Of a DNA stretch of 64,000 bases, positions 1-12,540 are shown piece by piece. Each line of letters starts with the position of its first letter. The stretch's first letter is position 1. A program made the position numbers and the translations under genes. The notes beneath the pieces are model-generated. The model was not told where the DNA came from. It saw only the letters and a list, made by a program, of their open reading frames with translations, and ran no database searches. Origin of the DNA: Enoplosus armatus (lineage: Eukaryota; Chordata; Actinopteri; Centrarchiformes; Enoplosidae); NCBI RefSeq assembly GCF_043641665.1, contig NC_092201.1, positions 561,001 to 625,000 of the forward strand, read 5' to 3'.

Positions 1-1428
1 TAAGACATTATTATAATTGCACATTTTTACATTATACAGACTTTAACAGAACCCAGAAATCATTAATAATAACATCAAACCGGTGCTGCTGACCTTAACT
101 TAAAAATAAATATTGAATAGGAGGATGAAGAGAGGATCTCTATTCATAAATCCTGCAGTTTTAGGTTTGCTTGTTCATCGGTAAAAACACCAGATAGACA
201 AAACAAATATGAGCCCTCATGAAGATTTCAGGTATTCTTGTAAATTCGGCTTATATTTGACCTATCAAGAAGTGTATTTCATAAAAACCTTAATTTTAAC
301 ATTGGATCACACTGCAGCTACTGTGCTCATCGTGGAAGCAAGAGGTACGAAACCTTCAGTTTTCTTCTTGTGAGTAATGCTACTTAATGTGTTTCATGAA
401 TGTTGAATATTAGTCCCTAATAATTTCCTAAATTCATCCGTCATTAAGTCTGTTTTATTGTGCTTGCCACATCACGTGTCGTTGTCTACTCTATGAAAAC
501 CATTGAGCCGAAATGTTATTAACTATAAACACCTGGTAGAACATACATTATTACCGTTATTGGTAACTTCGGTATATATCTTACAAAACAAGAAGCCTTT
601 ACATTACTAAAAGCCTTCATTTAAACATGAGCTCATGCTGTTTGTCAGCTAACGTTACGGTTAGCACGGTAACAGGACAGTAGAAACAAGAGCAAGTCAG
701 TACGAAACATTTTTCTTGTAAGAAGTGGTGCTTGATATATTAAATATGAATGAGTCCCTGAAGGTTTCGAAAATGAAGTTGCCATAAAGTCGATTGAATT
801 GCCCTTGTCCCTACACGTCCCGTTGTCCACTGTATGGAAACCATTCAGCCTGACTTCATTGAAAAATCTACCGGTTTTTGATTCCTCTTTTGCTGTTAAC
901 TACTAAGACTTGTTAGAACATAAAGTATGAACGTGTCAGAAAATGTATTTTCTTTTTGTAAATTCGGAATACATTTGATCAACAATGTAGCACTTTTTTC
1001 ATACAAAACCTTAATTTTAGCATAAGCTTACGCTGTTAGCTAGCAAATGCCCACCACTTTAGAAACAGGTGCTAGTCGGTACAAAACGTTGAGATTTTCT
1101 TTTGAATTTAGTGATAACTGGTGTATCACATGCATGCCGAATTGAAGAATTGTCCATGATGATTCACTTAATTAAATCTGTTGTTAATAAAGTCTTGCAC
1201 TAAATTAGAAGATGTCTAAAAAAAAAAAAACATCATGGGAAACTAAATGGTTAGCGTTTGCAAAACCTTGGTTCCGCTGGCATGTTTCCAGTCGGACACA
1301 ATAGCATTGAGCAAAGTGTAGTTGTCCAGGCTAGTAACTATCACACGACCAGATGAATTGTCAAGTTAGTTGAGTATGAGATAACTAGTATGTTTCACTT
1401 GAGTAGTGACAGCTCTCAGCTCCTCTAA
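1..1428. repeat. Upstream of cradd: diverged tandem repeat, about 3 copies
   Basis: No coding region is visible. From roughly 225 to 1300 similar blocks recur about every 325-395 bases. Shared landmarks are a GTAAATTCGG-like motif (about 239, 565, 958), a run resembling CATAAAACCTTAATTTTA (about 280 and 1000), a TACGAAAC/TACAAAAC motif near 345, 697 and 1080, and a CGTTGTC-containing block near 480 and 820. The copies are strongly diverged, so this is an old tandem duplication. The last bases before 1429 should contain the cradd 5' UTR and promoter, but no TATA box or sharp start site is evident. Confidence 0.5.
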
Positions 1429-1726
1429 ATGGACCCGGCACACAAAGCTCTGCTGCGGGGACACAGACTGGAGCTGTCCGGGCAGCTGTTGGTCAGTGAC
1501 ACCATCGTTCCGTTTCTGTACCAGGAGGACATTTTAACAGAGACTCAGGTGGAGGACATCGTGTCTCAGCCGACAAACAGACAGAAAAGTCTGAAGCTGC
1601 TGGACATCCTGCCGAGCCGCGGGCCCCGGGCCTTCGACTCGTTCCTGAGCTCTCTGGAGGAGTTCAGCTGGGTCAGAGACAAACTGCTGCTGGAGCTCCA
1701 GACACGACCCGGACCCAGCTCAACAG
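1429..1726 (+). CDS. cradd: cradd coding exon 1 (CARD)
   Basis: Encodes residues 1-99 and ends in phase 1 at ACAG/GTGAGA. Contains the complete CARD. Confidence 0.92.
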
Positions 1727-4131
1727 GTGAGACCACGCGGAGAAGACACGCAGGTGCAAGACGTCACAGTTAAAGTCTTTAGCAGTTTAAAACTTTTCAC
1801 TGGGTTTCTCCATAAAGACCACTTCAGCTTAAAACTTTAGTTTGTTTTAAGAAAACAAGATTAAACTTAAATCACAAAATGAAACCTGGTTGTCAGTAGA
1901 AGACAGCAGTGAGACTTCAGCTGCCAACAGTCAGAAACATGACTGCAGCAGGAAAACTGTGTTAACTCCTGTTGTCTGAGGCAGAGCTGCAGGTGTGTTA
2001 CACCCCAACACCCACGGTGCTCCCTGCGGGGCCTGGACCTCTGACATACCTTTTACAGAAGTCCTGACAGACCAGGAGGAGGGGAGCAGTTGATTTTTTT
2101 CTGCCAGGGCCTCCTCCCCCTTCCCCTTCCCCTTCCCCTCCCCCTCCCCCTCCCCCATCCCTCCTCCGCCTTTTACTGCCTCCTGCTTTCCAGGAATCTT
2201 GGCAGCAGCAGCCTCTCTGTTAAAGCTGCAGAGCTGGATATTTGAAAAGCTGGCAGTCAGACAGGTTAACAACACGCTGAGACGCTGCTTCTCTCAGTCT
2301 GTGAACTCGTGTGACTCACTGAAGTCATAAAACACATTTAAAACACATTTCATGTTGACAGGAAAAGTCTCTGGAGCTGCATCATCATCAACAAAACCTC
2401 CACAGAAACACAGAGAGAGCGACTAATAGTGAACCATGACGAGACCGTGACGTCAATTCATAATTAGAAAACATTAGAAACGGCAGCTACTTGATTTCAA
2501 ATAGACAGTAAATCAAAAACAATCAAAGATCAGCTGACCACATACATCTATATATAATAAACAGTGAAAGTGCTTCAGATAAACTGGGTCATTAAAGTGA
2601 ATGCGTTAAAAAATGAGAACCAATAGAATTTAAAAAGACCTTGGGGGTACTTCTGGGGGTTTTGAAACTTTGGACTCTGAGAAACTGACATTTTTCACAT
2701 TTTACAGACATTTGATCAATTAACCAGCTCCTCGATTCAGCACAAAGTTAAACTAATAATTCATAATTGATGGTAACTTCATTGGTTTAGTTGCACAGAT
2801 TATCAGCCTCTTAATTAACCCTTAAACTGACAAATAAGGGGGTTTGAGTCCAGAGCAACTAGTTCAGTAATCAGTTGATCCTTTTAAAGTCATTTTTCAA
2901 GAAAACAATGCTTCTGTTTATTTCGCAGCATATTTGAATCATGAACTCACTAAACCAAAGGAGTGCTGGACCTGCTGATGGGTCTGAAACAACTATCCAA
3001 AGACTCAGCTCATGTTTTCAGCTCCAACTGTTACAGAGTTTGTCCACCAGAGAGCGCCGACAAGTTCTAATAATAAACTTTATTAATAAAGTCGTTTCTT
3101 AACGAGGTTACAAAGTGCTTCACAAAAATAAAAACAACTCCGGCCTATGAAACAAATGATGAAACTCAGCAACATGTATGTTATTTTCTGAGTTCATGAT
3201 AAATAATAAACTTTCATTACAGCTTTGTAATAAAAGTCAAAGTGCACGTGGAGGTACGAGCAGCACTTCCTGTGTCACAGTGACTGAAAAGAAAAACACC
3301 AATTGCAACACGTGTTGACTGAAGAACAACTGATAGTATTTTTTTTTTCTGTTGTTTTTGTTGATGCTGTTGTCCAATGAATGGAGACCAAACAGCACAC
3401 CCCCCTCACAGCAGAGAGACGACGACAGTACCAATAAAGTTTATCATTCAAACCTGGAAACTTTGAACAAACTCAACATGAAGAAGACATTTGGTGCTTT
3501 TTGTCTTTATTGTTTTGATCACCGACTGCAGACGTGCAGTCATGTGATTAAAGGGCCACAACCAGGGCTCCATATAAAAACCTGGACTTTATGGAAGATA
3601 CGATGCCGAGAATAAAACCAGTCTTAGTCATTCAGTCACAGAAGTAGTTTTACAGGAAGACAAACAAGACTGAGATTAAAGTCAGAGATTTGAGACGAAA
3701 AGTCATGATTCTGAGATATTAATGTCAATTTTGAGTTTTGAGATCAAAGTCTAAGTTTAGTCAGAATGAATCTGTGAAACCGGATTTGAATCTCAGATCT
3801 GAAAGTATGGAAACGTTGCTGTCGTCTCTCTGCAGGCATCTGGCGGCTTCCTGACTCGGTTCTCCAGAAGGTTCCTTCGGATCGGGAGTTGTCCCGGCTG
3901 GCGGCTCGGCTCGGCGGCGAGTGGGAGGCGGTCCTGATGGATCTGGGTCTGTCCGCGGAGGCTTTGTTTCGGTGCCGGTCCGATCACTCGCTCAGCACTC
4001 ACGGAGCGGTTCTGGCCGGTCTGGTTCAGTGGAGACGGAGCGACGGGAAGAAAGCCACAGTTCAGAGGCTGCTGCAGAGTCTGGAGGCTGCCGGCGTCCA
4101 TCCGTCGGTTCTGGAGGACGTCCTGATGTGA
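1429..4131 (+). CDS. cradd: CRADD (RAIDD) death-domain adaptor, 2 coding exons
   Basis: Joined from 1429-1726 and 3836-4131, giving 197 residues, close to the roughly 199 of mammalian RAIDD. Residues 1-91 form a CARD (LRGHRLELSGQL, then FLYQEDILTETQVEDI) and about 108-190 form a death domain (SRLAARLGGEWEAVLMDLGL, then HGAVLAGLVQWRR). The family bridges caspase-2, through the CARD, to PIDD1 or RIPK1, through the death domain, in the cytoplasm. The ATG at 1429 opens directly into the CARD. The donor (ACAG/GTGAGA) and acceptor (CTGCAG/GCATC) agree in phase 1. A candidate polyadenylation signal is at 5205. Identity is inferred from domain order and similarity; CARD followed by a death domain in a protein this short is diagnostic. 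Confidence 0.95.
1727..3835 (+). other. cradd: cradd intron 1
   Basis: An intron of 2.1 kb. It holds a C/T-rich tract at about 2105-2165 (CCCCTT repeats) and a stretch of short GTCAGA/GAGATT-type repeats at 3660-3775. No exon or RNA gene is visible. Confidence 0.85.
3836..4131 (+). CDS. cradd: cradd coding exon 2 (death domain)
   Basis: Starts after TCTCTGCAG and encodes residues 100-197 with a TGA stop at 4129-4131. Carries the death domain and the C-terminal helix (HPSVLEDVLM). Confidence 0.92.
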
Positions 4132-4225
4132 CGGAGGAACACTTCATCTTTGATCCTCCAGTTTATGGTCTGATGAAGGTGCCTCTCCCTCTGTTCAGGA
4201 CTTAACATGGTGGTGACGGATGTTT

Positions 4226-4830
4226 TTCACTTTCTTATTATACCTTTAAGTAATCGCTAACTGCTGCGGTCCTATTAGCTTAGCTGACTCTGCCCGGACC
4301 GGGAGCTCGGAGCACCGGGGGAGTGTTGGTTTTTACACCGCTAGCACGGGAGCTCTGGACCGCCGGGAGGAGGAGGTTTTCAGGCCCGGGCTCCGAGCTC
4401 CCAGTCCGTGCACAGTCAGCCAGCTAACTAATAGGACTTGGTAACTAGTTAGTAACTGGTCAACGGCAGCTACGGTTAGCAGTAGTTAGCGGTTACTTTA
4501 GCAACAAGTAAAGCCATCTGTCCATCAAGAAACTAACCGACGTTCCGTCACGACCTGTGAGACAAACTGAACAACCTGCAACACCTGAAGAGTCGGTCAA
4601 CGACCTGCTGGGGGCGGGGCTGAGGGCGGTGACTGTATCAGTGACATCACTGGTTTAAAGGCGCAGTGTCCGAGTACAGACTGTGTGCATGGCTCTGTGG
4701 ACAGAGCGCTTTGAATCTTTCACAGTGTTTATTATATTACTGTTATCATTATATATTATTTCACCTAAAGCTGCTTTATAATCAAACGAGACCTCAGATC
4801 TCACTTTCTACAGTATGGGACCTTTAAATA
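4226..4830. repeat. Dispersed repeat copy A with a long inverted repeat
   Basis: Starts near TATTATACCTTTA and ends near GGGACCTTTAAAT. The core contains imperfect inverted arms at about 4270-4313 and 4390-4436. The same core, with its middle in the opposite orientation, appears at 15216-15360. The flanking segment with CGGCAGCTAC and CTGTCCATCA is shared in the same orientation. Probably a nonautonomous DNA transposon relic; no coding potential. Confidence 0.6.
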
Positions 4831-5204
4831 CATCAGCAAGGACTGTGTGGCGCTTTATGGACCAGAGGATCCATCGTCCAAAGAGTTTCTGTGTTTATTT
4901 CCTGTCTGACCGTCTGTCTCTTCTTCTCCTCCATGTTTGTTTCTTCAGATTTCAGCTTTTTTTTATGGAAGTCGACACAAATTTCTTCAAGTCACAGAAA
5001 CAAACATGTGTGTCATAAAACACACACTAACACAGTAACGCAACAACGATGGCCGCTCTTGCTGTACTTCATTAAGTCCTCAACAGCCTGCAGAGCTCCG
5101 GTTCCTGCTGAAGATCTTTCTTGCGTCCAGGTTTTAAGGTGGACTGACGAGATCTGAAACCAGAACCAGAGTTTCTTTTCTTTGTTGAAATGTTTGTAAA
5201 AGAA

Positions 5205-5210
5205 AATAAA
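5205..5210 (+). promoter_or_regulatory. cradd: Candidate cradd polyadenylation signal
   Basis: Canonical AATAAA about 1.07 kb after the cradd stop and beyond the repeat at 4226-4830. Assignment to cradd is by position only. Confidence 0.4.
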
Positions 5211-6727
5211 GTTCAATCTGAAAGGTCCGGACGTTTGCTCCTCATCTTCATTTTTTAACTCTTTAAGGTCTTTTTGAGTTGTGAAATCTGAGAAATGTGA
5301 TTTGCTCTGAACTCGAGCTGATTGATTCATGTCTAACACTAAAGAATGTTCATACTGTTAATCTGAGATTAAAAGACCAAAAAGGAATCATCAGAATTAA
5401 GTGAAACTATTTCTGAAAGTCACTTTTATCTGTTTTATCTCTCGAAATGTAACAGACCCCAAAAAACATCCCAGGATGCACTGCAGCTTTGTAATCATTT
5501 CTTAAAAACAGCCGATCTGTAGAAGTTTTTAGCTAAAGGATTATAAACTGCTACTACTATGATGTCATTCAGTTGGTGAAATTATTATAAATTCATCATT
5601 TTTCAGATATATTGAACAAACATACAGGTAAAACATTTAAAGATGATTCAACTCAAACGTTTAAAAATGAGTTAACTGAACTAAAATTGAATAAATCAAT
5701 ACTTGAATAATAAGACCTGATCATGAACAGCGTGTATGCTGAACTAAGAAAGACAATGTTTCCTCTGAGACTGTTGAACAGCTCAAGCAGAAGTTTGATG
5801 TTTCTGTGGATTTAATGCAGAAACAAGTCGTGTGTGCGTGACTGCACGCAGCTCCTCATGCGAGTCCTGTGAGTTTCTCAGAAAGCCGTGAACGCTCGGC
5901 TTTATATCCTCACTGCTTCCAAGAAAGTGCAAATATTTAAAGGCTGCTGCTGACGGAGGGAGACGCCTGTAGGGGCTTTTTATTGTTTTAGGGACGACTG
6001 TAACTCTGTATTTTAACATCCTCAACATTCTTTACTGTTCTGAGTCTCTAACCTTTAACAAGAGAAATATTCACATCTTTTTGTGTTTGTTCGTGTGTCA
6101 ACTGCAGTAAAAGTACTAATACCACACAGTACAAATACTCTGTTCCAGTAACAGTCTGTGAGTATAATCAGTAAACTGTCCTTAAAGTACTCCAGCAGTC
6201 AGATGTCCCCTGTGTCTGTCCTCCTGTGTCTGTCCTCCTGTTATAGATTCTGTCATTAGAGGATTATTCCTCCTCATTAATGTGAAGCAGGATGTTGCTG
6301 TTGGAGTTGGTTGAGGTGGAGCTCATTCTGAACTATCAGCTCGAAGCTGGAACCAGAAAATGGTTTCACACCATCAGTTCACCTCCTGTCAGTTCACTGA
6401 TCTATTAATGGACTGATCGATTCAGCTGGACTTAATAAAGTGTTTAATAACAAAACATCAGACTTTATAAACTCTTCGTGTGTTTTAATGTGTAAAAGCA
6501 CTGCAGCCGTCAGATAAACGCAGTGAATATTTCCCTCTGAGATGTACTGGAGGAGAAGAAGAAAGACTCAAGTAAAGTACTGCAAATGTGTACTTAAGTA
6601 CAGTACAGTAAATGTACTTGTTAGCTATTATCAATCAGATCAGATTACAGACAGTAACACTGGATGCTGCATCTGTCAACCCCTCATTTAAAGACATATA
6701 AAGGGAATTTGAATCAGGTGTGGGAAT

Positions 6728-6730
6728 GGA

Positions 6731-6785
<55 letters not shown>
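6728..6785. repeat. (AT)n microsatellite
   Basis: Nearly uninterrupted AT dinucleotides over about 55 bases. Confidence 0.95.
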
Positions 6786-6789
<4 letters not shown>

Positions 6790-7058
6790 AGAGATAAAAC
6801 TACTTTGAATGGCTCTGAAACGTGCTGACATTAAACAGCATCAGAAAGGGAAATCTTCGGGGTTCTAACGTTAATTAACTTTGACTGCAGCTGCTTCAGT
6901 AGAAACATCCAGTCTGAAGCCGTCAGTCACAAATGAACTCGTCTGTCAGGTTTTTTCGTCTTCTCATGATTGTTTTGGGGGTTTTTTCTGATCCCGTCTC
7001 AGTCTCACTTCCCAGAATCCCTCTGACTTCCTGGTAAAATCTCTGCAGCAACGTTACA

Positions 7059-7088
7059 CTGTGTGTGTGTGTGTGTGTGTGTGTGTGA
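7059..7088. repeat. (GT)n microsatellite
   Basis: Perfect GT dinucleotide run of about 14 units. Confidence 0.95.
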
Positions 7089-8030
7089 GTGGAGTCACTC
7101 TGGGTTACATTAAACCTGATTGGTTCCTGCAGGGGGATGTGGGTCACCACAGCAGCAGATAGAAACACATACAGACAACAACAAACTAGAGTAAACATGG
7201 AAACAACAACAGGAGAGAGAAGACACACACTGAGTCTGATTACAGTTCAGCTAACACCTTCAAACCACCTTAAACTTCCTGTTTTTAGTTTAAGGTGGAA
7301 TCATGATGGAAACTGAAACTTTATGGGGTAAAATCATCTGAATTTGATCATTTAAAGCTGCAATAATTGATTGTGTTGACCACGTGGTGGCAGCAGGAGC
7401 AACCTGACAACACAATGTGAACATGTCGTCACCTTTCAGTTGATGTGTTGAACGTCCAGCAGCTACAGAGCAACATGATCCTGAATGAAGTCCCTGTTTT
7501 TGGCCTCAACTCCTGAGGGAAACGTCTCTTTAGCTGCTAAATAATAGTGTTATTAGAATCAACATTATAGACACTTTAAGTAAAGTGCTGATAGTACATT
7601 TACTCAAGTACTGTACTTCAGAACAATTTTGAAGTACTTGTATTTTACTTGATTATTTCCTTTAATACTTCTACCTCACTACATTTATTCAACAGCTATA
7701 GTCACTAGTTACTTTTCAAATTAAGATTTTACAAACAAAACACGCGACCACTTTATAAAATATAATCGATTGTAAAGTACTGTTTACATATTAACCCATC
7801 AATACTAATGATGCAATAATATAACAGTATAACACAATATTATTCCTCTTGATACTTTAACTTAAGGTAATGATTGGAATACTTCTTCCTCGGCTGTCTG
7901 TTTGGAGGTGAAGGCCTGTCCCTGTAATGTGTGGACTGAACTGAGGGGGCAGTAAAGAGCCGCGAGCCCTGAGGTCTGCCCGGAAACCGCAGAAGAAGAA
8001 GCTCGTTTCGTCCCATGTGAGAGGGTCAGC

Positions 8031-8069
8031 ATGTCGCCTCCAGGAGGGAAGATCAACAGACCGAAAACT
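8031..8069 (+). CDS. C11orf98 homolog exon 1
   Basis: Thirteen codons from ATG ([13 protein letters not shown]), phase 0 donor ACT/GTGAGA. Confidence 0.88.
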
Positions 8070-10032
8070 GTGAGAAACTCTGTTTAATAGTAACGATGTG
8101 GAAGATACAGAACAGGAAGTGTTTTACCGCAGCTAACTCATGTCTAGCCGGACAGCTAGCAGCTAGCAGCTAGCAAGGACAGCTAACGTAAACTCTGTTA
8201 CTTCACTAGCTAGCATAGCTAGCCTGTTTATTGCTCCCTTATTTACAGGTTGGTTTGATTAACAGTCATGCGCAGAGGTGGAATATAACGAAGTACATTT
8301 ACTCAAGTGCTGTAGTTAAGTACGAGTTCGAGGTACTTGTACTTTACTTGAGTATTGCCATTTATGCAGCTTTCTACTTCTACTGCACCACATCTCAGCG
8401 GGAGATCTAGTACTTGATACTTGTACTACATCTGTCTGACAGCTTTAGTCACTAGTTACTTCCTGTCCAGTGGAAACCATGTATCTCCAGATGTTAGTGA
8501 TGAACTGAAGGATGAAGAGTTCCTTCTTCTTCTTCAGCTAAATAAACTATTTAAAGCCTCCTCGGATCAGCTGGTCAGTACGTGAAAGTACCCAACAGTA
8601 TATAAAGTACTCCACATGAGCTCAACCTGAAACATCTACAGACATGTGAATGCAGCAGAAATATGAATCCAGAAACACTGACGGGGAACATTTTACTGTG
8701 ATACTGACAGTACTTACATACTTTTACTTCAGTAAGGTTTTGAATGCAGGACCTTTACTTGTAGTGGAGTATTTTCACAGTGTGGTGGTAGTGGTTTTAC
8801 TTCAGTAAAGGATCTGAGTACTTTACACCAGAACAAACAACAAACCTTTCTCATGCAGTAGCTACAGCCTGCTGTCATCAAACAGGGTTGAAAATCAACT
8901 TTAATATAAGAAGAAAGGTCTTTGAGCTTCTGGAAGTGTCGTTATTCAACTGTCTGAAGTTTGGAAAGATGGTCACAGATTTATTTATGTCAGAAACACT
9001 GAAGCTTACTGTAATTACACATGAGAGAGACACACTGCTGTTGTGTTGTCAGCCTGCCCTCTGCTGGCCTGGTGGTCACATTGCAAAAGGAAGTCTGTTT
9101 TCTGCCTCTTCACCCTTGAGGTTGTTCTGCAGTTAATGACATGAAGTTCAGGTTTCTCTGTGACGGCCTGGAGAACAGCTGCAAACGTAAATCTGTCTTG
9201 TTGCTTGAACTCATTTCGTTGTCGTCTTGCAGGAACTGGGAAAGAATCTTTTCAAGCGGCGGCGAGTTCTGAGCAAAGAGAAGAGGAAGAGGCATCAGAT
9301 AGTGGGAGCTGTGGTGGATCAGGGTCTCATCACCGTCCATCACCTGAAGAAGAGAAAGTCAGTGATCAATGAAACCTGCCAGGATTCATATTCTGTCCAT
9401 GATTAATAGGAGTGGTGATTGCTAAATCAGACACGTCGTCATGTTTCTGTCTGACTTTGTGTTTTATTTCAGGTCGAGTCCAAGAACGAACATCACTCTG
9501 TCTGGGAAGAAGAAGCGAAAGCTGCTCAAACAGCTGCAGCACATGCAGCAGGAGAAGGCCGGTATGGAAGGTAACTGATGACACTACACTGACCTCCACT
9601 GTTTTTACACACAGATCCATTTACTTTCTAAAGTCTGAGTCCGTGTTCTCACTGTTTGGACCCAGACCTGTTATACAGGCTGCTTCTCGCACATCACTGT
9701 TAGTCATTTAACAAGGCCGACACGTGGAATAAACCAGACTGAGAGGCTGCAGCCATGCTAGCAGCTCTGAGGCAGCACAGCACAGCAGAGCTAAATGCTA
9801 ACATCAGCATGTTAACGTACTGTGATGCTTCATGATGACGTCTCACTCTAAAATGTTTCCTCTGTCGTTGGCTTACTCCTCAGTTGAAGCAGCAGCAGCA
9901 GCAGCACCACCACCACCACTGAAGAAGAAACAGGACTCATCATCTACTCCAACCCAGAAGGAGAAGAAGAAGAAGAAGAAGAAGAGACCAGCCGGATCGC
10001 AGGAGGACGTAGAGATGGCAGACATGGAATGA
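8031..10032 (+). CDS. C11orf98 homolog, small basic protein, 4 exons
   Basis: Joined from 8031-8069, 9233-9357, 9473-9570 and 9884-10032, giving 136 residues. The start [13 protein letters not shown], the core [20 protein letters not shown], then [13 protein letters not shown] and [19 protein letters not shown], and the acidic end (EDVEMADME) match human C11orf98 block by block. The human protein is about 123 residues. Its molecular function is not established to my knowledge; the Lys/Arg content and short basic runs suggest a nuclear or nucleolar location (inference). Exon 4 adds runs of Ala, Pro and Lys from trinucleotide repeats, which explain the extra length. All four junctions are GT/AG and phase-consistent. 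No single open reading frame covers the gene, so it is easily missed. Confidence 0.9.
8070..9232 (+). other. Intron 1 with dispersed TACTTNAGTA-type repeat
   Basis: About 8275-8830 is one copy of a teleost dispersed repeat. It starts near GTACATTTACTCAAGTGCTG and ends near TTTTACTTCAGTAAAGGATC. The two ends are partly inverted (ACTCAAGT/ACTTCAGT words), as in a nonautonomous DNA element. No coding. Confidence 0.65.
9233..9357 (+). CDS. C11orf98 homolog exon 2
   Basis: Begins after GTCTTGCAG and ends in phase 2 before GTCAGTGA. Encodes the highly basic core and [13 protein letters not shown]. Confidence 0.9.
9473..9570 (+). CDS. C11orf98 homolog exon 3
   Basis: Begins after TTATTTCAG and ends in phase 1 before GTAACTGA. 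Encodes [20 protein letters not shown] and the following helix. Confidence 0.9.
9571..9883 (+). other. C11orf98 homolog intron 3
   Basis: 313-base intron with no recognised feature. Confidence 0.8.
9884..10032 (+). CDS. C11orf98 homolog exon 4
   Basis: Begins after CTCCTCAG and carries GAA GCA(n) CCA(n) and later AAG(n) repeats, encoding [12 protein letters not shown] and [11 protein letters not shown]. Stop TGA at 10030-10032. Confidence 0.9.
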
Positions 10033-10290
10033 CGAGAGGGCAGGATTACCTGTTGTCTCTCAGGTGTTGAGCAGTGACTCGAGTTTATCTCTGAACTGAA
10101 CTCTGAAACCCGGCCGAGTGTTTTCTCTGAACTGGCCTGACGTTTGAGTCTGCTGCTGTTTGAGTCAGACAAGATGTGTTTTTATGAAAAGATGCTGGAC
10201 GGATACAAAGATTCACAGATACAAGAATGTATGGAAGACTCAAAGACTAATTTTGACTTGCTGCCTCATAATTGTGACTTTAAATGTAAT

Positions 10291-10296
10291 AATAAA
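10291..10296 (+). promoter_or_regulatory. Candidate polyadenylation signal, C11orf98 homolog
   Basis: AATAAA 259 bases after the stop; a second one lies at 10576. Confidence 0.45.
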
Positions 10297-11640
10297 AGTC
10301 AAAACACGTTTTAGATCAAAATTATGAGATACAAAGTGAAGACTTAATGTAGACTTAATGAAGACAAATTATGGCTCAATTATCTCATAATTTTAATTTA
10401 ATTAATAACAAATACATTTGACATAAATCAAATTTATCACACAGCTGATCATTTTGACTCAGAATATAATAGTTAAGAATATTATTAGAATTTTCAAAGG
10501 TATTTCTAGTTTTATATACACTTCATCTTTTATTTTCCTGGCCGACAGAAATGAGCTTCCATAGAGTCATGCCAGAATAAAACTCCATGTGAAAGTCGTC
10601 ACTCTGCTGTGTTTTCAAAGGCTTTGTTTATGTCACAGGTCCTGCAGATCTGTAAAAGAAGAATGGCGATACTACATTCATCAACTGTTTTATTAAACCG
10701 ATAATTACTGCTAACATTTAGCTTCTGCTGTTCTTTGTTTCATTCTGACATAAATATATATACATATATATATAATTTTCAAATACTATCGACAGTATCT
10801 TAAAGAGTCCTTAATTTTACTTGCATATAAAGTCTGACGTTATATACTTTTATACCTTCTGTAATTTTCCTGTCGCCTTACATTGTTGAAGTTAGAATTT
10901 TAAATGGTAACATACATATGTGATAATATATCACAATATTGACTTAAATATGTCAATATTATGTGATAATTTAACACCTTTGTCTTAAAACATAATTATG
11001 TGTTACATGTTCTCTTTTTTTAATCATGACTAAATGTTAATCTTTGTTATCAAAATTATCCTTGCAGGAATGTTCAACCTGGGAAAAGTTAATAATGATA
11101 AAATAAAATAAAAAGAATCTTAAATCAAAATTAGAATACTTAATAGTATGTGAAGATTTATAATAAGTATAATTTTGAGTCATCACTTGGACTTCAAAAG
11201 TGAAAAGTAAATCACAATTTTGATTTAGTAAATCTCCATAATCTCATTTTTTTTATCTTTATATATGTCTATTATTTCTTCCAAACATTTGAAACATTTT
11301 GACTCAATATTTAATCTTTTTGACTTTGTCTCATATATTTTGTTTTCTGGGCGTTAATGAGCTTCCATATATTTCATACATGGAGAGGTTTTATAAAGTA
11401 AACTCTTTATCTCTGTGATCTAAAAACAAAGTGCTTTTCTTCAAATGTATTGTTCATCCTCTTCAATTATTGATGAAGCTGCCTGTGAACTGCTTTTATA
11501 TTTAGACATTTTATAAACTGGGATTTGTATCTAAACGCGAGGTTTAAAAGGGAAGAAGAAGCTTTTTATTCGCATATAAATATATTTTTCAAGCCAATTA
11601 GTAGAGGTATTAAAACGGCGTGTTGCCGACAGATTTTGGG
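10297..11640. other. AT-rich intergenic stretch
   Basis: Low-complexity AT-rich DNA with many words such as TTTTGACT and ATAATTTTGA that recur elsewhere in the window (19850-22400). No gene or RNA recognised. Confidence 0.6.
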
Positions 11641-12540
11641 ATGCAGGCTCCATCCCTCCCCCCTGCCAGAGGACAAAGACTAAAATGGGTCAGACTCCGG
11701 AGAGGAGCAGATCTTCCGCACCAGCCATCATGTAATGTAGTTCATCCTCCAGGAGACAGAAACCAGATGCTGCCGACGGGATTTATGGCTTTTTAATAAC
11801 CGTTCAACGCGGCCGGTGATGACGGAGAGACGGTTATTATTGAACATTTAAAGGAGAAACACGAATTTCTTCATCGTGCCACCAGCTCTTCATCAACATG
11901 TCCTCTCGGGATGGGGGAAACATCTTGTTCGCTTACTGGGACTGAACTGGTTTGATTGGGATCGCTGCTGCTGCTGCTGCTGGGCTTCCAGTCCCAGTCC
12001 AACACCGACTCATCAGACTGTTGACCGACCGACGGATGGATGATGGATGCCGCGCCGAGTTAATCTGTGTCCTCGGTGAAAATAAAGGTACAACCGTGAA
12101 GCTGTGGAGGGAAAATAAAAACCCGACCTCAGCAGAATCACACCACGCTGCCTTGTGTCCCAGTTTGAGCTACATGATCCAGTAACATTAGCACAATTAG
12201 AACCAGTACAGCGACGTGTTAGTTCGGCAGGTGGTACACGAATAACCCACAAGCGAACAGCCACACAAAGGCAGACATTAGCTTCCTGCTATGAAGCTAC
12301 TGAAGAGACTTTGAACGTGTTTTACTGCGATGTGTAACAATTAGCTTCTTTACTTTGCTACATGGCCTTTAAGCTAGCAGTTTCAGAGTTCTGACGACGC
12401 GCGCGCGAAGCGGCTTGTAGCTTCGCTTTCGCCTGAAGAAGTGTTTCCAAGTTCTTATTAGCCACAAACAGCTAGCTAGCTAACGGCGCAGTTCGGTGGA
12501 CGCACCGGAGCTTGCTCCTTAGACTCGGACCTGTTTCACA
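11641..12540. other. GC-rich orphan region, possible promoter or noncoding exon
   Basis: CpG-richer than its surroundings (for example GACGACGCGCGCGCGAAGCG near 12395). It contains an inverted repeat with arms AATAACCGT near 11795 and ACGGTTATT near 11831. Open frames here are short and show no family likeness. It may be a promoter, an enhancer, or part of a noncoding transcript; nothing in the sequence decides between these. Confidence 0.35.

Larger units (their letters stand above)
5211..8030. other. Intergenic region cradd to C11orf98 homolog
   Basis: No gene is recognised. It contains fragments of a dispersed repeat rich in AGTACT/TACTTAAGTA words (about 6100-6185, 6560-6620, 7575-7800), an (AT)n tract at 6728-6785 and a (GT)n tract at 7059-7088. 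The last 100 bases are richer in CpG (AGCCGCGAGCC, CCCGGAAACCGC) and probably contain the promoter and 5' UTR of the next gene. Confidence 0.6.
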
